From: Leptolyngbyaceae cyanobacterium JSC-12 | GTDB taxonomy: Bacteria > Cyanobacteriota > Cyanobacteriia > Leptolyngbyales > Leptolyngbyaceae | Direction of reading: 5' to 3' | Length of the DNA: 64,000 bases | Assembly: GCA_000309945.1 (NCBI GenBank) | Contig: CM001633.1 | Span: 1,262,723-1,326,722 of the forward strand | In this document: positions 1 to 9,376 of the stretch, in pieces | Layout of the letters: each line of letters begins with the position of its first letter | How positions within the stretch are numbered: position 1 is the stretch's first letter | Program-made: the position numbers and the translations under genes | Notes under the pieces: generated by a model | Seen by the model: the letters and a program-made list of their open reading frames with translations, nothing else | The model's database searches: none | Told to the model about the DNA's origin: nothing

Positions 1-94
1 TAGTTGTAAAGGAAAAAGCCTCGGCAGGAGAGTTAGAGATCATGAAACTAGCTGCAAGGAAACCAACTCCTGTGACGATTTGCTTCAGGTTCAT
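1..94 (-). CDS. 5' end of an exported protein (partial)
   Basis: An ATG on the minus strand at 94 opens a frame that runs off the left edge after 31 codons. It reads as a signal peptide: MNLKQIVTG, then a hydrophobic core (VGFLAASFMI), then a cleavage-like SPAEA site followed by FSFTT. Small secreted cyanobacterial proteins, including PEP-CTERM-type ones, often begin this way, but the mature part is missing, so no family can be named. No strong ribosome binding site is visible upstream. Confidence 0.6.
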   Translation of the reverse strand, partial: MNLKQIVTGVGFLAASFMISNSPAEAFSFTT

Positions 95-535
95 ACCAAG
101 AAACTTCTATAACGAAGTTAGTGAGACTACTCTTCTAGCATCTACAAACTCTTGGAAAAACCGAATAATCGTCTTCTAATTTTCACCAATCCCTTGCACA
201 GGCGCAAAAGCACAGAAGAAACTCTGAATGCCACCAAGGTTTCTAAATTCTTAAAAAGCTAGCTTTCTACTGATATATCAGTGATTTAACCCGAATCAAA
301 TCAAATTTTCTTAGCAATTAGAACTTAACTAAGTAATTTAGCGGAGCTTTGAAAGGAGCTTTGAAAAGGGTCACTTGTTATAGAAAACGTAACCATTTTT
401 AAGATTAGCCAAAAACACGTATTTATCGCTTTGGTTAGAAAGCTCCAGACAAAGCCTTTCTTGAAATGCTGAGTCTGGGTAGGCTTTCTGACTCGCGTTT
501 GCCAGATTACACATGGCGATAGCTATATTTTTGCT
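95..535. other. Intergenic stretch without a convincing gene
   Basis: About 440 bases between the partial exported-protein gene and the gap2 terminator. It is AT-rich and should hold the promoter of the gene reading leftward from 94. I see no coding pattern or RNA gene. A 65-codon frame at 371-568 begins inside the gap2 terminator hairpin and is treated as spurious. Confidence 0.5.
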
Positions 536-566
536 ACAAAAAGAGGCAGCTCCGCAGCTACCTCTC
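536..566 (-). terminator. Rho-independent terminator of gap2
   Basis: On the minus strand, 34 bases after the gap2 stop, GAGGTAGCT and AGCTGCCTC pair as a 9-bp stem (one G-U pair) around a GCGG loop, followed immediately by TTTTTG. This is a classical intrinsic terminator for transcription coming from gap2. Confidence 0.85.
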
Positions 567-599
567 ACGTAATCACTTATCTAACAGAGGATAAAAGGG

Positions 600-1619
600 C
601 TAGGCAACCCATTTCTCAGCCACAACCTCAGCCAGGTCAACTACCCTCTGACTGTAGCCCCACTCGTTGTCATACCAGGCAACGACCTTTACCATATCGC
701 CGCCCATTACCATTGTTAGAGCCGCGTCAATAATGGAAGATTCATTAGTTCCAGCATGATCGCTTGAAACTAATGGCAAGTCGCAGTATTTGAGAATGCC
801 TTTCATTGGACCTTCTGAGGCAGCTTTCAGTACCTCATTCACCTGATCTGCGATCGTGGTTTTTTCAACTTGAACTACTAAGTCCACAATCGAAACATTA
901 GGGGTAGGCACGCGCAAGGCAATCCCATTCAGCTTACCAGCCAGTTCGGGTAGTACTAGGGCAACTGCCTTTGCAGCACCAGTGGAAGTTGGAACAATAT
1001 TCATCGCGGCTGCCCGTGCCCGACGCAAATCCCGGTGGCTGGCATCGAGCAAGCGCTGGTCACCCGTATAGCTGTGGGTGGTGGTCATTGTCCCTTTGAT
1101 AATGCCAAAGTTTTCGTGCAGCACTTTGGCAACAGGGGCAAGACAGTTGGTGGTACAACTTGCATTGCTAATGATGTGATGTTGAGCATGATCATAATTT
1201 TGATGGTTTACACCAACCACAAAGGTGCCATCATCATTTTTGCCAGGGGCAGTGATTAATACCTTCTTAGCACCTGCATTAATATGCTTGGTTGCCCCTT
1301 CCCTGCTGGTAAATACCCCAGTTGATTCAATGATTAGATCGATTTCCCACTCTTTCCACGGCAGATTCTCGGGGTTGCGATCAGATGTACACTTAATTGT
1401 TTTTCCATTAACAGTAATGCTATTGTCGTCAGCGCTAATCTCAAAACGGTCATCGAGCTTGCCCAACATGGAATCATATCTTAAAAGGTGGGCATTGGTT
1501 CTAGGATCAGACGTGTCATTAATAGCAACTAGGTCGATTTGGCTATTTGTCCGACCCAGCCAGCATCGCATAAAATTTCGTCCGATACGTCCAAAGCCGT
1601 TAATCGCTACTCTAATCAC
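600..1619 (-). CDS. gap2: Glyceraldehyde-3-phosphate dehydrogenase, Gap2/Calvin-cycle type
   Basis: 339 residues. Interconverts 1,3-bisphosphoglycerate and glyceraldehyde-3-phosphate in the cytoplasm; Gap2-type enzymes of cyanobacteria use NADPH and serve the Calvin cycle. The N-terminus has the Rossmann motif INGFGRIGR, the catalytic cysteine is C155 in SNASCTTNC, and the C-terminus carries WYDNEWGYS. The segment [17 protein letters not shown] is typical of the photosynthetic GapA/B/Gap2 branch. The start is GTG at 1619, preceded by GAGGG about 10 bases upstream. The gene stands alone with its own terminator at 536-566. Gap2 rather than Gap1 is inferred from sequence character, not from a tree. 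Confidence 0.94.
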   Translation of the reverse strand: MIRVAINGFGRIGRNFMRCWLGRTNSQIDLVAINDTSDPRTNAHLLRYDSMLGKLDDRFEISADDNSITVNGKTIKCTSDRNPENLPWKEWEIDLIIESTGVFTSREGATKHINAGAKKVLITAPGKNDDGTFVVGVNHQNYDHAQHHIISNASCTTNCLAPVAKVLHENFGIIKGTMTTTHSYTGDQRLLDASHRDLRRARAAAMNIVPTSTGAAKAVALVLPELAGKLNGIALRVPTPNVSIVDLVVQVEKTTIADQVNEVLKAASEGPMKGILKYCDLPLVSSDHAGTNESSIIDAALTMVMGGDMVKVVAWYDNEWGYSQRVVDLAEVVAEKWVA

Positions 1620-1798
1620 TGCGTCTTGCCCTCTGTAATAAATACCTAGTCGATAAAGGAATCATACGTTGGGAGGGGATCCCTTCGCAACAATTCTCTA
1701 TAGTCAGTCATTCGTTAAAAAATTACTGCGCTTGAGGAAGGGGTAAAGTGTTCGGGTTTGAACCTGGAGGAATATCTGCAACATTATTTTTGGCAACA

Positions 1799-2422
1799 TT
1801 ACTTTTTATAAAGATTTTGTGTAGCAATATATACTCTCACGGGATCTGGGACAAGATAACGCAGCGATCGCCCTTCCTGACAGTATTGACGAATCAGGCT
1901 GGAGGAAATTTCAATCTGCGGCATTTTCAACAAGTACCATCGCAGTTGCACGGCTCGACAAGCCAGGACACTGGCAACAGTTGCACCAATTGTTTGAGAT
2001 GGTTTTTGATTCCGTGGAGCTACTAGCCAGGTAGCCTGGGAGGCAATTTCTACACTACTGCGCCAGTCTGGCAAGCTTTGAAACGCATCAATGCCAATAA
2101 TCCAGTACCAGTCCACGTTGGGATATAAGTGTTGTAAGTCAGTCAAAGTGGCGATTGCATAAGAAATTCCTCCTCTTTTTTGATCAACATCTGAGGCAAT
2201 GAAATCAGGATGATCAGCGATCGCGCGTTTCAGCATTTCCCATCGGTGGTTAAACGCTACCAATTCTTTGGTTTTATGTGGCGACTGATAGGCTGGAACC
2301 CAAATGATTTGATCTAGATTAAACTGCTCCAAGGCTGTCTCAGCCATGAGCAGGTGTCCAACATGAATGGGATCGAATGTGCCACCGAGAATCCCTACTT
2401 TTTTCAGATGGTAACTACTCAC
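1799..2422 (-). CDS. nadD: Nicotinate-nucleotide adenylyltransferase
   Basis: 207 residues. Transfers AMP from ATP to nicotinate mononucleotide, giving deamido-NAD in NAD synthesis. The adenylyltransferase signature GGTFDPIHVGHLL lies at residues 13-25, and the second nucleotide-binding motif appears near the C-terminus as ISSSLIRQYCQEGRSLRYLVP. Length is normal for the family. The start is GTG at 2422; the segment just before the GGTFDP motif is short, as expected. It lies downstream of nothing on its strand, and gap2 follows 180 bases later, probably as a separate unit. Confidence 0.93.
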   Translation of the reverse strand: MSSYHLKKVGILGGTFDPIHVGHLLMAETALEQFNLDQIIWVPAYQSPHKTKELVAFNHRWEMLKRAIADHPDFIASDVDQKRGGISYAIATLTDLQHLYPNVDWYWIIGIDAFQSLPDWRSSVEIASQATWLVAPRNQKPSQTIGATVASVLACRAVQLRWYLLKMPQIEISSSLIRQYCQEGRSLRYLVPDPVRVYIATQNLYKK

Positions 2423-2822
2423 AAACTGCTCACAAATATCAATCCTAAATGCAGCGTCAAAAAATTTTCTATGCTGTACGCTTAATTAGCACTTAAACCT
2501 GCTGACTATCTGGACGAAATCCTGACCAATCGATTTGTATTCTATAGCTTGTAGCTGTTACGAGATTCTTTTATCTAGTTAGGCCCCCCGTTGTTAGGTG
2601 AGACCCCTTTCATGGGGCATCTTATACGGAGGACTGAGACAGCCATTGCCAGCGGGATTTCAGCTAAACGCTAAGAAAAAACTGGCAAACTTTTATTTAT
2701 TTGCTTAAATAAAGCCCTTTATCACTAAATGTAGCCAGAAACGATGAACTAATTTGTATGCCGAAAAGGTGATTCCTGATATGATAGCGCGTGACATTGG
2801 TGTGGTTTGTGAGGATTCTAAG
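2423..2822. other. Divergent nadD/murC intergenic region
   Basis: About 400 bases between the divergent starts of nadD and murC. It should hold both promoters. A short hairpin-forming CCCC/GGGG element lies near 2605-2622. A TTG at 2754 could extend murC upstream, but there is no binding site for it. No other gene is apparent. Confidence 0.45.
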
Positions 2823-4355
2823 ATGCCGACTTCCGTTGATTTCAGCGGCAGACCGTTTCATTTTATTGGTGTGGGTGGAATCGGGATGTCTGCTCTAGCG
2901 TATGTCCTTGCGAAGAGAAATTTACCTGTTTCTGGTTCTGATCTTCGTCTCAGTCATATTACTCAGCGGCTGCAAGAAAACGGAGTTCACATCTTCTGGA
3001 GCCAGGATGCCAGCAATTTGAGGTGTTTTCAGGTTTCATCTCGTCAGACCCAGGACGCGATCGCAGCAGATGAGTTCAACTCTGTGTGTTTAGACAGCAA
3101 GCCCCGACTTCCAGTTCAATCAGGTTCTAATTTGTTACCCCAGGTTGTTTGCTCAACGGCGATTCAATCCAGCAACTCCGAGTATCAGGCTGCGTGCGAA
3201 ATGCAATGCCCGATTTTCCATCGATCAGACATTTTGGCAGCCTTAATCAACGAGGAACAAGGTATTGCAGTCGCAGGAACCCATGGTAAGACAACCACCA
3301 GCAGTCTTATTGGATACTTGTTACTCCAGGCAGGACTAGATCCAACAATTATTGTAGGGGGCGAGGTTAATGCCTGGCAGGGGAATGCACGAGTTGGGCA
3401 AGGTGCTTATCTCGTAGCGGAGGCAGATGAATCTGATGGGTCTTTAGTCAAGTTCTCGGCGGCGATCGGGATCATCACAAACATCGAACTTGACCACATC
3501 GATCACTACAAGAGTTTGGATGAAATTGTTGAAACCTTCCAAACCTTTGCTGAAAATTGCCAAACACTGATTGGCTGTCTTGATTGTCCAACTATCCGGG
3601 AGCGTCTTGACCCTGCAATTTCCTACAGTCTGAATGCGACTTCTGGTGCCACCTATACGGTTGACTGTGTTTCTTATCGGGCTGATGGAACAACAGCCAG
3701 AGTATGGGAGCGAGGTGCAATTCTCGGACGGATGAATTTGCGGTTGTTAGGACAACATAATTTGAGTAATGCGTTGGCAGCAGTCGCAGTTGGGCGCTTG
3801 CTAGGGCTGGATTTCCTAACAATTTCTCGTGCGATCGCCACCTTTGAGGGAGCACGCCGCCGCATGGAGCGCCGCGGAGAGTTTAACAACATTCTCTTTG
3901 TAGACGACTACGCTCACCATCCCAGCGAAATTCGAGCCACCTTGGCTGCTGCCCGTTTACAAATCCAAGAATCCGTCATCTCGGCTCGTAAACGCCTGGT
4001 TGCCGTTTTTCAACCCCATCGCTACAGCCGGACAAAAGCCTTTCTGGCGGACTTCGCAGAATCTTTTGCAGATGCAGATCTTGTTGTTACCAGCGACATT
4101 TACAGTGCTGGTGAACCAAAATCCAGTGAGATTACAGGTGAATTGGTTGCAGCCCTCATCGCTGAACATCACGAAAACGTTCTCTATCGCTCCTCGCTTC
4201 AATCAGTTAGCCAACTACTAACGGAAATTCTGGTTCCTGGTGACCTTGTTCTTTTCTTAGGGGCAGGCAATCTGAACCAAATCATTCCGGAGGTAATGGC
4301 ATTTTACCAGGGTGTTGAACAAGAGCTATCGCAAGAATGGCGCAGTCACGCCTGA
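2823..4355 (+). CDS. murC: UDP-N-acetylmuramate--L-alanine ligase
   Basis: 510 residues from the preferred start. Adds L-alanine to UDP-MurNAc in peptidoglycan precursor synthesis, using ATP. The N-terminal Rossmann-like motif is FHFIGVGGIGMSALAY, the ATP-binding motif GTHGKTTTSSLIG is near residue 152, and the conserved DDYAHHPSEI is near residue 360. The ATG at 2823 is chosen because GAGGA sits 7 bases upstream and the protein then begins just before the conserved fold; TTG 2754 and ATG 2781 are in frame but lack binding sites. The N-terminal domain has a longer loop (about residues 60-110) than E. coli MurC. murB follows 85 bases downstream, probably in the same transcript. Confidence 0.95.
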   Translation: MPTSVDFSGRPFHFIGVGGIGMSALAYVLAKRNLPVSGSDLRLSHITQRLQENGVHIFWSQDASNLRCFQVSSRQTQDAIAADEFNSVCLDSKPRLPVQSGSNLLPQVVCSTAIQSSNSEYQAACEMQCPIFHRSDILAALINEEQGIAVAGTHGKTTTSSLIGYLLLQAGLDPTIIVGGEVNAWQGNARVGQGAYLVAEADESDGSLVKFSAAIGIITNIELDHIDHYKSLDEIVETFQTFAENCQTLIGCLDCPTIRERLDPAISYSLNATSGATYTVDCVSYRADGTTARVWERGAILGRMNLRLLGQHNLSNALAAVAVGRLLGLDFLTISRAIATFEGARRRMERRGEFNNILFVDDYAHHPSEIRATLAAARLQIQESVISARKRLVAVFQPHRYSRTKAFLADFAESFADADLVVTSDIYSAGEPKSSEITGELVAALIAEHHENVLYRSSLQSVSQLLTEILVPGDLVLFLGAGNLNQIIPEVMAFYQGVEQELSQEWRSHA

Positions 4356-4440
4356 GCTGATAGCAAAATTGCTGCTTATCCCACCGTTCGATAGAGACCT
4401 TTAAACCTTCCTGGAAACGGGCTTTTTGTTTAACGCAACC

Positions 4441-5439
4441 ATGACTCTCTCATACGATCCCCCTAAAGTAGCCACTCCTGGCTCAAACCTAACTCCCCTG
4501 TCTCGCCAATTTGTGTTTCCAACCTCCGACTCTCAAATTCAGCTACCGCGAACTGAATGCTTAATTAAACCCCACGTTCCCTTAGCCCACCTAACCTCCT
4601 TCCGAGTCGGTGGACCGGCAGAGTGGTATGTTGCTCCCTGTACTTTGGAAGAGCTTCAAGCCAGTTCTGAGTGGGCAAAAGCACAGGATTTGCCAATCAC
4701 AATTCTTGGGGCAGGTTCTAACCTACTAATTAGCGATCGCGGTCTGCCCGGACTTGTGATTGGCACACGCCGCTTGCGGCAATCAAACTTCGATACCAGG
4801 ACAGGACAGGTAACCGTTGGTGCTGGCGAACCACTCCCTCGGTTGGCATGGCAGGCAGCAGAACGAGGCTGGCGAGGACTAGAGTGGGCAGTTGGGATTC
4901 CAGGTACCGTAGGAGGTGCAGTTGTGATGAACGCAGGAGCACACGGGGGATGTACCGCTGATCGCCTAGTCAACGCTCAAGTACTATTACCAAACGGCAC
5001 CATAAAACTGCTTACCGCTGCTGAGTTAGGCTACGGATACCGCACATCCAACCTACAAGGGAAAGATTGGACAGTAACACAAGCTACATTTCAATTAGAG
5101 CCAGGGCATGATCCCACTGCTTTAACGGCTGAAACTAGCAACCATCTCAACCATCGCCGCACAACCCAGCCTTACCATATGCCAAGTTGTGGTAGTGTCT
5201 TCCGAAACCCAGAGCAGTACAAAGCTGGTTGGTTGATTGAGCAAGTTGGTTTGAAAGGATACCAGATTGGAGGTGCCCAGGTAGCCCAACGCCATGCTAA
5301 TTTCATACTTAACTGTGGCTCTGCCTCTGCAATGGATATTTTTCAACTGATTCGTCACGTTCAGCAGGAAGTTGATAAACAATGGCGATTGTGGCTAGAA
5401 CCAGAAGTTAGAATCTTAGGCGAGTTCCAATCAGTCTAA
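4441..5439 (+). CDS. murB: UDP-N-acetylenolpyruvoylglucosamine reductase
   Basis: 332 residues from ATG 4441. FAD-dependent, NADPH-using reductase that converts UDP-GlcNAc-enolpyruvate to UDP-MurNAc, the step before MurC. Visible signatures: [11 protein letters not shown] (FAD domain start), [40 protein letters not shown], and the catalytic serine context CGSVFRNPE followed by EQVGLKG. The first 40 residues are a variable extension. A TTG at 4426 is also in frame; the ATG is preferred though neither has a clear binding site. The murC-murB order matches the usual cyanobacterial arrangement. Confidence 0.95.
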   Translation: MTLSYDPPKVATPGSNLTPLSRQFVFPTSDSQIQLPRTECLIKPHVPLAHLTSFRVGGPAEWYVAPCTLEELQASSEWAKAQDLPITILGAGSNLLISDRGLPGLVIGTRRLRQSNFDTRTGQVTVGAGEPLPRLAWQAAERGWRGLEWAVGIPGTVGGAVVMNAGAHGGCTADRLVNAQVLLPNGTIKLLTAAELGYGYRTSNLQGKDWTVTQATFQLEPGHDPTALTAETSNHLNHRRTTQPYHMPSCGSVFRNPEQYKAGWLIEQVGLKGYQIGGAQVAQRHANFILNCGSASAMDIFQLIRHVQQEVDKQWRLWLEPEVRILGEFQSV

Positions 5440-5568
5440 TCTAATCAATCATGATTGCTCTCAACTGGCTGACCCAGATTTTAATTTCACAAAAGCGAAA
5501 CTTGGGTGGATCAGCAGTGGCATAATGGGACAATTGCTAATTTTGAACTTTTACCTTAGTAGCGCGTT

Positions 5569-5913
5569 ATGTCACAAGGACAGGGATTTGGCTTCGGGCT
5601 TGGCAAGATGAAAGAGCTTGCGGAAGCTTTCAAGAAAGCTCAACAGGTTCAAGAAGGAGCTAAAAAACTTCAAGAAGAACTTGAGCAAATGGAAATTGAA
5701 GGTGAAGCTGGCGGTGGATTAGTCAAAGTTGTACTTAGTGGGAATCAGGAGCCGCTTCGTGTCGCCATTTCGCCAGATGTACTGGCAGAAGGGGCTGAAG
5801 TTCTCTCTGATCTAGTTACGGCTGCTATGAAGGATGCATACAATAAATCGACTGCCACTATGCGGGAACGTATGGAAGAGTTAACAGGCGGATTAAACCT
5901 TCCTGGCATGTAA
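5569..5913 (+). CDS. ybaB: YbaB/EbfC nucleoid-associated protein
   Basis: 114 residues. Small dimeric DNA-binding protein of the YbaB/EbfC family, thought to coat the nucleoid. The glycine-rich start ([25 protein letters not shown]), the central [27 protein letters not shown] and the C-terminal amphipathic helix ([23 protein letters not shown]) are diagnostic. It lies between murB and the phosphatase gene on the same strand; a hairpin at 5950-5967 may end its transcript. Confidence 0.93.
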   Translation: MSQGQGFGFGLGKMKELAEAFKKAQQVQEGAKKLQEELEQMEIEGEAGGGLVKVVLSGNQEPLRVAISPDVLAEGAEVLSDLVTAAMKDAYNKSTATMRERMEELTGGLNLPGM

Positions 5914-5949
5914 TTTGCATTGGTCGGCAATCAACTGACATCTTAAGCT

Positions 5950-5967
5950 CCGGGGAGTCTTCCCCGG
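5950..5967 (+). terminator. GC-rich hairpin after ybaB, possible terminator
   Basis: CCGGGGA and TCCCCGG form a perfect 7-bp stem with a 4-base loop, 37 bases after the ybaB stop. The T-tract behind it is weak (TCTCTGTTT), so it may act as a terminator, an attenuator or an mRNA end stabiliser before the next gene. Confidence 0.5.
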
Positions 5968-5996
5968 TCTCTGTTTATAGAGTGGTGATTTCCTTC

Positions 5997-6488
5997 ATGC
6001 CATACAAACTTTTATTTGTCTGTCTAGGAAACATTTGTCGATCGCCTGCTGCCGAAAACATCATGAACTATCTGATTGAGCAAGCAGGATTAAGGAACCA
6101 GATTGTATGTGATTCTGCTGGAACTTCCAGTTATCATGTGGGCAACCCACCCGATCGCCGAATGACCGTTGCCGCTGTCAACAAATTTGGGATCCAAATG
6201 CAAGGCTGCGCCCGCCAATTCACCAAAGCTGATTTTGAAGCATTTGATTTGATTTTGGCGATGGATCAGGAGAATTTTGCGAACATTGGTTATCTTGACC
6301 CGACAGGCAGTTATCGCCACAAAGTCCATCTCATCTGTGACTTTTGTACCCAGCACAACCTGAAAGAAGTACCCGATCCATACTACGGTGGAATAGAGGG
6401 ATTTAATCACGTCTTAGATTTGCTAATGGATGCTTGTCAAGGATTGTTGGACTACGTACTCAAAGAAATTGCCGTGAATCCACCATAA
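5997..6488 (+). CDS. Low-molecular-weight protein-tyrosine phosphatase
   Basis: 163 residues from ATG 5997. Cytoplasmic phosphatase of the LMW-PTP family. The P-loop CX5R is C9-LGNIC-R15-S at the very N-terminus, and the general-acid motif is VPDPYYGG (Asp about 127), both intact. GTG 5982 is in frame, but the ATG puts the P-loop at the family's standard position. No partner tyrosine kinase is in view. It ends 16 bases from the convergent regulator gene. Confidence 0.93.
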   Translation: MPYKLLFVCLGNICRSPAAENIMNYLIEQAGLRNQIVCDSAGTSSYHVGNPPDRRMTVAAVNKFGIQMQGCARQFTKADFEAFDLILAMDQENFANIGYLDPTGSYRHKVHLICDFCTQHNLKEVPDPYYGGIEGFNHVLDLLMDACQGLLDYVLKEIAVNPP

Positions 6489-6504
6489 ACCACTGAGATA
6501 ACTA

Positions 6505-7164
6505 TCATACTAAGTGATGATCAACCGCAAAGCGGAGCAATTCTGAGCGATTATTCGTATCGGTTTTATTCAGTAAACTACTGACGTGTTTTTCCACAGT
6601 CCGAGGGCTAAGATGCAGGCGATCGCCAATCTGCACGTTGGATAAGCCCTCTGCCAAAAGCGCGAGTACTTCCTTCTCCCGAGGCGTGAAAGCAATTGTC
6701 ACATCCATCGACGTAGTTGCCAGTTTTGGATCTGTCACAACATTCACTGTAGCAGCTGTTGTACTTCGAGATCGCCACTCTGACTCAATCATTTGCAACC
6801 GTTCTAGCAAATTTCGCACAATCACTCCCAGTTCCTGAAGCTCAAATGGCTTCGGTAGATAAACATCACAACCTAACTGATAGCCACGGATGCGATCGCG
6901 AGTTTCAGCACGAGCCGTCAAAAAAACAACCGGGAGCAATCGCAACGCCGGACGCTGGCGCACCCGTCGAACAAACTCATATCCATCCATTTGCGGCATG
7001 GTTACATCTGTAACAATCAGATGAGGCTGAAATTCATCCACGAGTTTCATTGCCTCAGAGCCGTTTTCAGCCACCACTACTGAATAACCAGCCGCCTCGA
7101 GGTAATCGCTGATCGCCAAACGGGTTCCCAGATCATCATCCACCACCAATATCGTCAGAGGCAT
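6505..7164 (-). CDS. NarL/LuxR-type two-component response regulator, Ycf29-like
   Basis: 219 residues from ATG 7164. An N-terminal receiver domain begins MPLTILVVDDDLGTRLAISDYLEAAGY with the phosphoacceptor Asp in HLIVTDVTMPQMDGYEFV, and the Lys motif YLPKPFELQEL. The C-terminal LuxR helix-turn-helix reads FTPREKEVLALLAEGLSNVQIGDRLHLSPRTVEKHVSSLL. It probably controls transcription in response to an unlinked histidine kinase. The combination and order resemble the cyanobacterial Ycf29 group, but that assignment is by eye. An upstream in-frame start at 7236 would add 24 residues unlike any receiver domain, so it is not used. Confidence 0.85.
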   Translation of the reverse strand: MPLTILVVDDDLGTRLAISDYLEAAGYSVVVAENGSEAMKLVDEFQPHLIVTDVTMPQMDGYEFVRRVRQRPALRLLPVVFLTARAETRDRIRGYQLGCDVYLPKPFELQELGVIVRNLLERLQMIESEWRSRSTTAATVNVVTDPKLATTSMDVTIAFTPREKEVLALLAEGLSNVQIGDRLHLSPRTVEKHVSSLLNKTDTNNRSELLRFAVDHHLV

Positions 7165-7236
7165 TGGGCAAAGCTGTAAACAGAATTGATCCCTAGAGTA
7201 CGTCATGTCACTCTGAAAGACCTCAGCTTTCAGCAA

Positions 7237-8019
7237 GATTTATCCTACAACGGCTGAAAGCGAGATACTGTTCATAGTCCCAAACTAAACTATGAACAAA
7301 ATAGGATTTTAGTAATGCGTATGGCAATTCCAGAAGAGTATTGCTCAATTGTGCATTGTTAGACTTGTCGGCTAAACACGTGACAGAACGTTTAATGAAC
7401 TTGCCAAGAATTTCTTACAGCAAGAGTATTGCCCGTAACAGTCATCGCAAATACTCTAAAGTCTCATAAATTCAAGATATTCTGCTTGAACACTCGACAG
7501 TCGCAATTACACTAACTGCCTTTCCTCAGTAAAGTTAAGGTGAAAAGAGGATTTGTTTCCTTGAAGACCATGATCTCTACGTATATATTCTGATTATTGG
7601 ATAGGTTAAAACTCTCAGAAAACGTAGCTATCGCTACGCACATCTTAAGTGAAGTTACTTAGGATTGAGACCTACCAAATATGATTCTAGGAGAAACTCT
7701 TTCTAAGGATTGATTCCAATGAATGTTTTGTTAACCAATCCATAAGTTCAGAAAGGTAAGCTTGCAGCTACGTGTATCTGCATCGCTATATCAAGCCATC
7801 TAGTAGCCTGAAGTTCACCAAGCCTCTAAGCGTTGGTTAAGAGTGATCGCACCGTACGCTTTCAACTCACGTTAGTAGGCAAATGAGTGTCTAATCATGG
7901 TTGCTTTTAGAGGCGAACTTCAGAAAGCTATCACCTCCAGGAGATGCTGAGTTGTTCTGTTCCAATTGGATTGGTTCTTGAATCTATCTGTTTACCCCCT
8001 CATTAACACCTCAACAGCT
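7237..8019. other. Long non-coding stretch before wecE
   Basis: Nearly 0.8 kb with no frame that looks coding. It contains a short perfect hairpin near 7624-7639 (CGTAGC TATC GCTACG) and a wider inverted repeat at 7808-7923 listed separately. Promoters of the NarL regulator (leftward) and of the aminotransferase (rightward) must lie here. No tRNA or known RNA gene was recognised. Confidence 0.5.
7808..7923. repeat. Imperfect inverted repeat upstream of wecE
   Basis: CTGAAGTTC (7808-7816) plus CCTCTAA (7823-7829) are complementary to TTAGAGG (7907-7913) plus GAACTTCAG (7915-7923). The arms give 16 paired bases with a small internal asymmetry and enclose 77 bases. It ends about 100 bases before the aminotransferase start. 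It could be a leader structure or a tiny degenerate transposable repeat. Confidence 0.5.
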
Positions 8020-9243
8020 ATGAAAAAGTTAAGCGTTCCTTTCTCCAGACTGCATACTACCGGAAATGAGCTAATTTACCTGCAACAGGCTATCGAGAAT
8101 GGTCAAACCGCAGGTGATGGCTTGTTTACAAAACGATGTCAGTCCTGGCTGGAAGAGCATTTTGGCAGTCAGAAGGTTTTACTTACAAACTCTTGCACAG
8201 CCGCGTTGGAAATGGCAGCAATTTTGGCAGATATCCAACCTGGTGATGAAGTAATCATGCCATCCTACACATTTGTCTCCACTGCAAACGCTGTTGTATT
8301 AAGAGGGGGAATTCCAGTATTTGTTGATGTACGCCCTGATACTTTGAACCTGGATGAATCACAGGTAGAGGCAGCAATTACATCGAAAACTAAAGCAATT
8401 TCACCTGTGCACTATGCTGGGGTCGGTTGCGAGATGGATGAAATTCTGGCGATCGCGAATCGTCATGGGCTGACTGTAATTGAGGATGCTGCTCAAGGTT
8501 CCTTTGCTCAATACCAAGGTAAACCTTTGGGAACCTTTGGACATTTAGCTGCATTCAGCTTTCATGCCACCAAAAATATTGTGTCTGGCGAAGGCGGAGC
8601 TCTTGTGATTAATGATCCAAAGATGGTTGAACGGGCAGAAATCATTTGGGAAAAAGGCACAAATCGCAGTCAGTTTTTCCGGGGTGAAGTTGATAAATAT
8701 ACCTGGATTGATGTTGGGTCGTCTTTCTTACCCAGTGAACTAACTGCAGCGTTCCTCTATGCTCAACTAGAATGCGGTGAGGAAATTACTCAGCGTCGAT
8801 TAGCCTTCTGGAATCGCTATCATTGGGCATTTGCCAAGCTAGAGTTTGAAGGATTGGCGAATCGTCCTAAAATTCCGCTTCACTGCCAGCACAATGCTCA
8901 TATCTATCACTTGATGCTGGATAGTTTAGAAACTCGAACCCGAGTACTCTCCTATCTCAAAGAGCGCGGAGTTCAGGCAACGTTCCACTATGCCCCCTTG
9001 CACAGTTCACCTGCTGGACAAAAGTTTGGGCGGTTCGTAGGAGATATGGCGGTAACCAATGACATTGCTGATCGCATCTTGCGGTTACCCATGTCTGCCA
9101 ATATGACGTTAGAAGAGGTAGATCAAATTATTACCCTGGTGTTTGAGGCATTAGGAACTCATTGGAGTGTACGGAACATGTTCTACCAGCCTTATCATCA
9201 GCAAAAGGTTGTGCAACCAGATCGGGACCTAACACGAGTCTAG
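8020..9243 (+). CDS. wecE: dTDP-4-amino-4,6-dideoxygalactose transaminase (WecE/RffA-like)
   Basis: 407 residues from ATG 8020. PLP-dependent sugar aminotransferase of the DegT/DnrJ/EryC1 family, which aminates dTDP-4-keto-6-deoxyglucose for surface polysaccharide. It tracks E. coli WecE closely along its length: GDGLFTKRCQSWLE, GDEVIMPSYTFVSTANAVVLRGG, SPVHYAGVGCEMD, VIEDAAQGSFAQYQGKPLGTFGH, EIIWEKGTNRSQFFRG. The PLP lysine is in SFHATKN. The C-terminus is about 30 residues longer than the E. coli enzyme. It is transcribed alone: a strong terminator follows at 9275-9308. No other dTDP-sugar gene is nearby, so substrate specificity is inferred. Confidence 0.88.
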   Translation: MKKLSVPFSRLHTTGNELIYLQQAIENGQTAGDGLFTKRCQSWLEEHFGSQKVLLTNSCTAALEMAAILADIQPGDEVIMPSYTFVSTANAVVLRGGIPVFVDVRPDTLNLDESQVEAAITSKTKAISPVHYAGVGCEMDEILAIANRHGLTVIEDAAQGSFAQYQGKPLGTFGHLAAFSFHATKNIVSGEGGALVINDPKMVERAEIIWEKGTNRSQFFRGEVDKYTWIDVGSSFLPSELTAAFLYAQLECGEEITQRRLAFWNRYHWAFAKLEFEGLANRPKIPLHCQHNAHIYHLMLDSLETRTRVLSYLKERGVQATFHYAPLHSSPAGQKFGRFVGDMAVTNDIADRILRLPMSANMTLEEVDQIITLVFEALGTHWSVRNMFYQPYHQQKVVQPDRDLTRV

Positions 9244-9274
9244 CTAGCCATTGTTTAGAGATGAGGTGAGAGTA

Positions 9275-9308
9275 GTGGAGAAGGGCTTCGGCTATTCTCC
9301 ACTTTTTT
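9275..9308 (+). terminator. Rho-independent terminator between wecE and murF
   Basis: GTGGAGAA (9275-9282) pairs with TTCTCCAC (9295-9302), with a TTCG tetraloop region inside, followed by six T. It ends wecE transcription and also argues against a murF start as far upstream as TTG 9251. Confidence 0.9.
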
Positions 9309-9376
9309 GCCATCAGGGTTGCAAAAGAACAAGGCTACAGCGTTCAATGGCAGCTAGACCTTTTAACGATGTGACT

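Noticed and set aside
371-568. 65-codon minus-strand frame after gap2
   Set aside because: Its start lies inside the gap2 terminator hairpin, there is no ribosome binding site, and the product has no family resemblance.
9251-9376. Upstream extension of murF from TTG 9251
   Set aside because: The extension crosses a strong intrinsic terminator and is not homologous to MurF N-termini.
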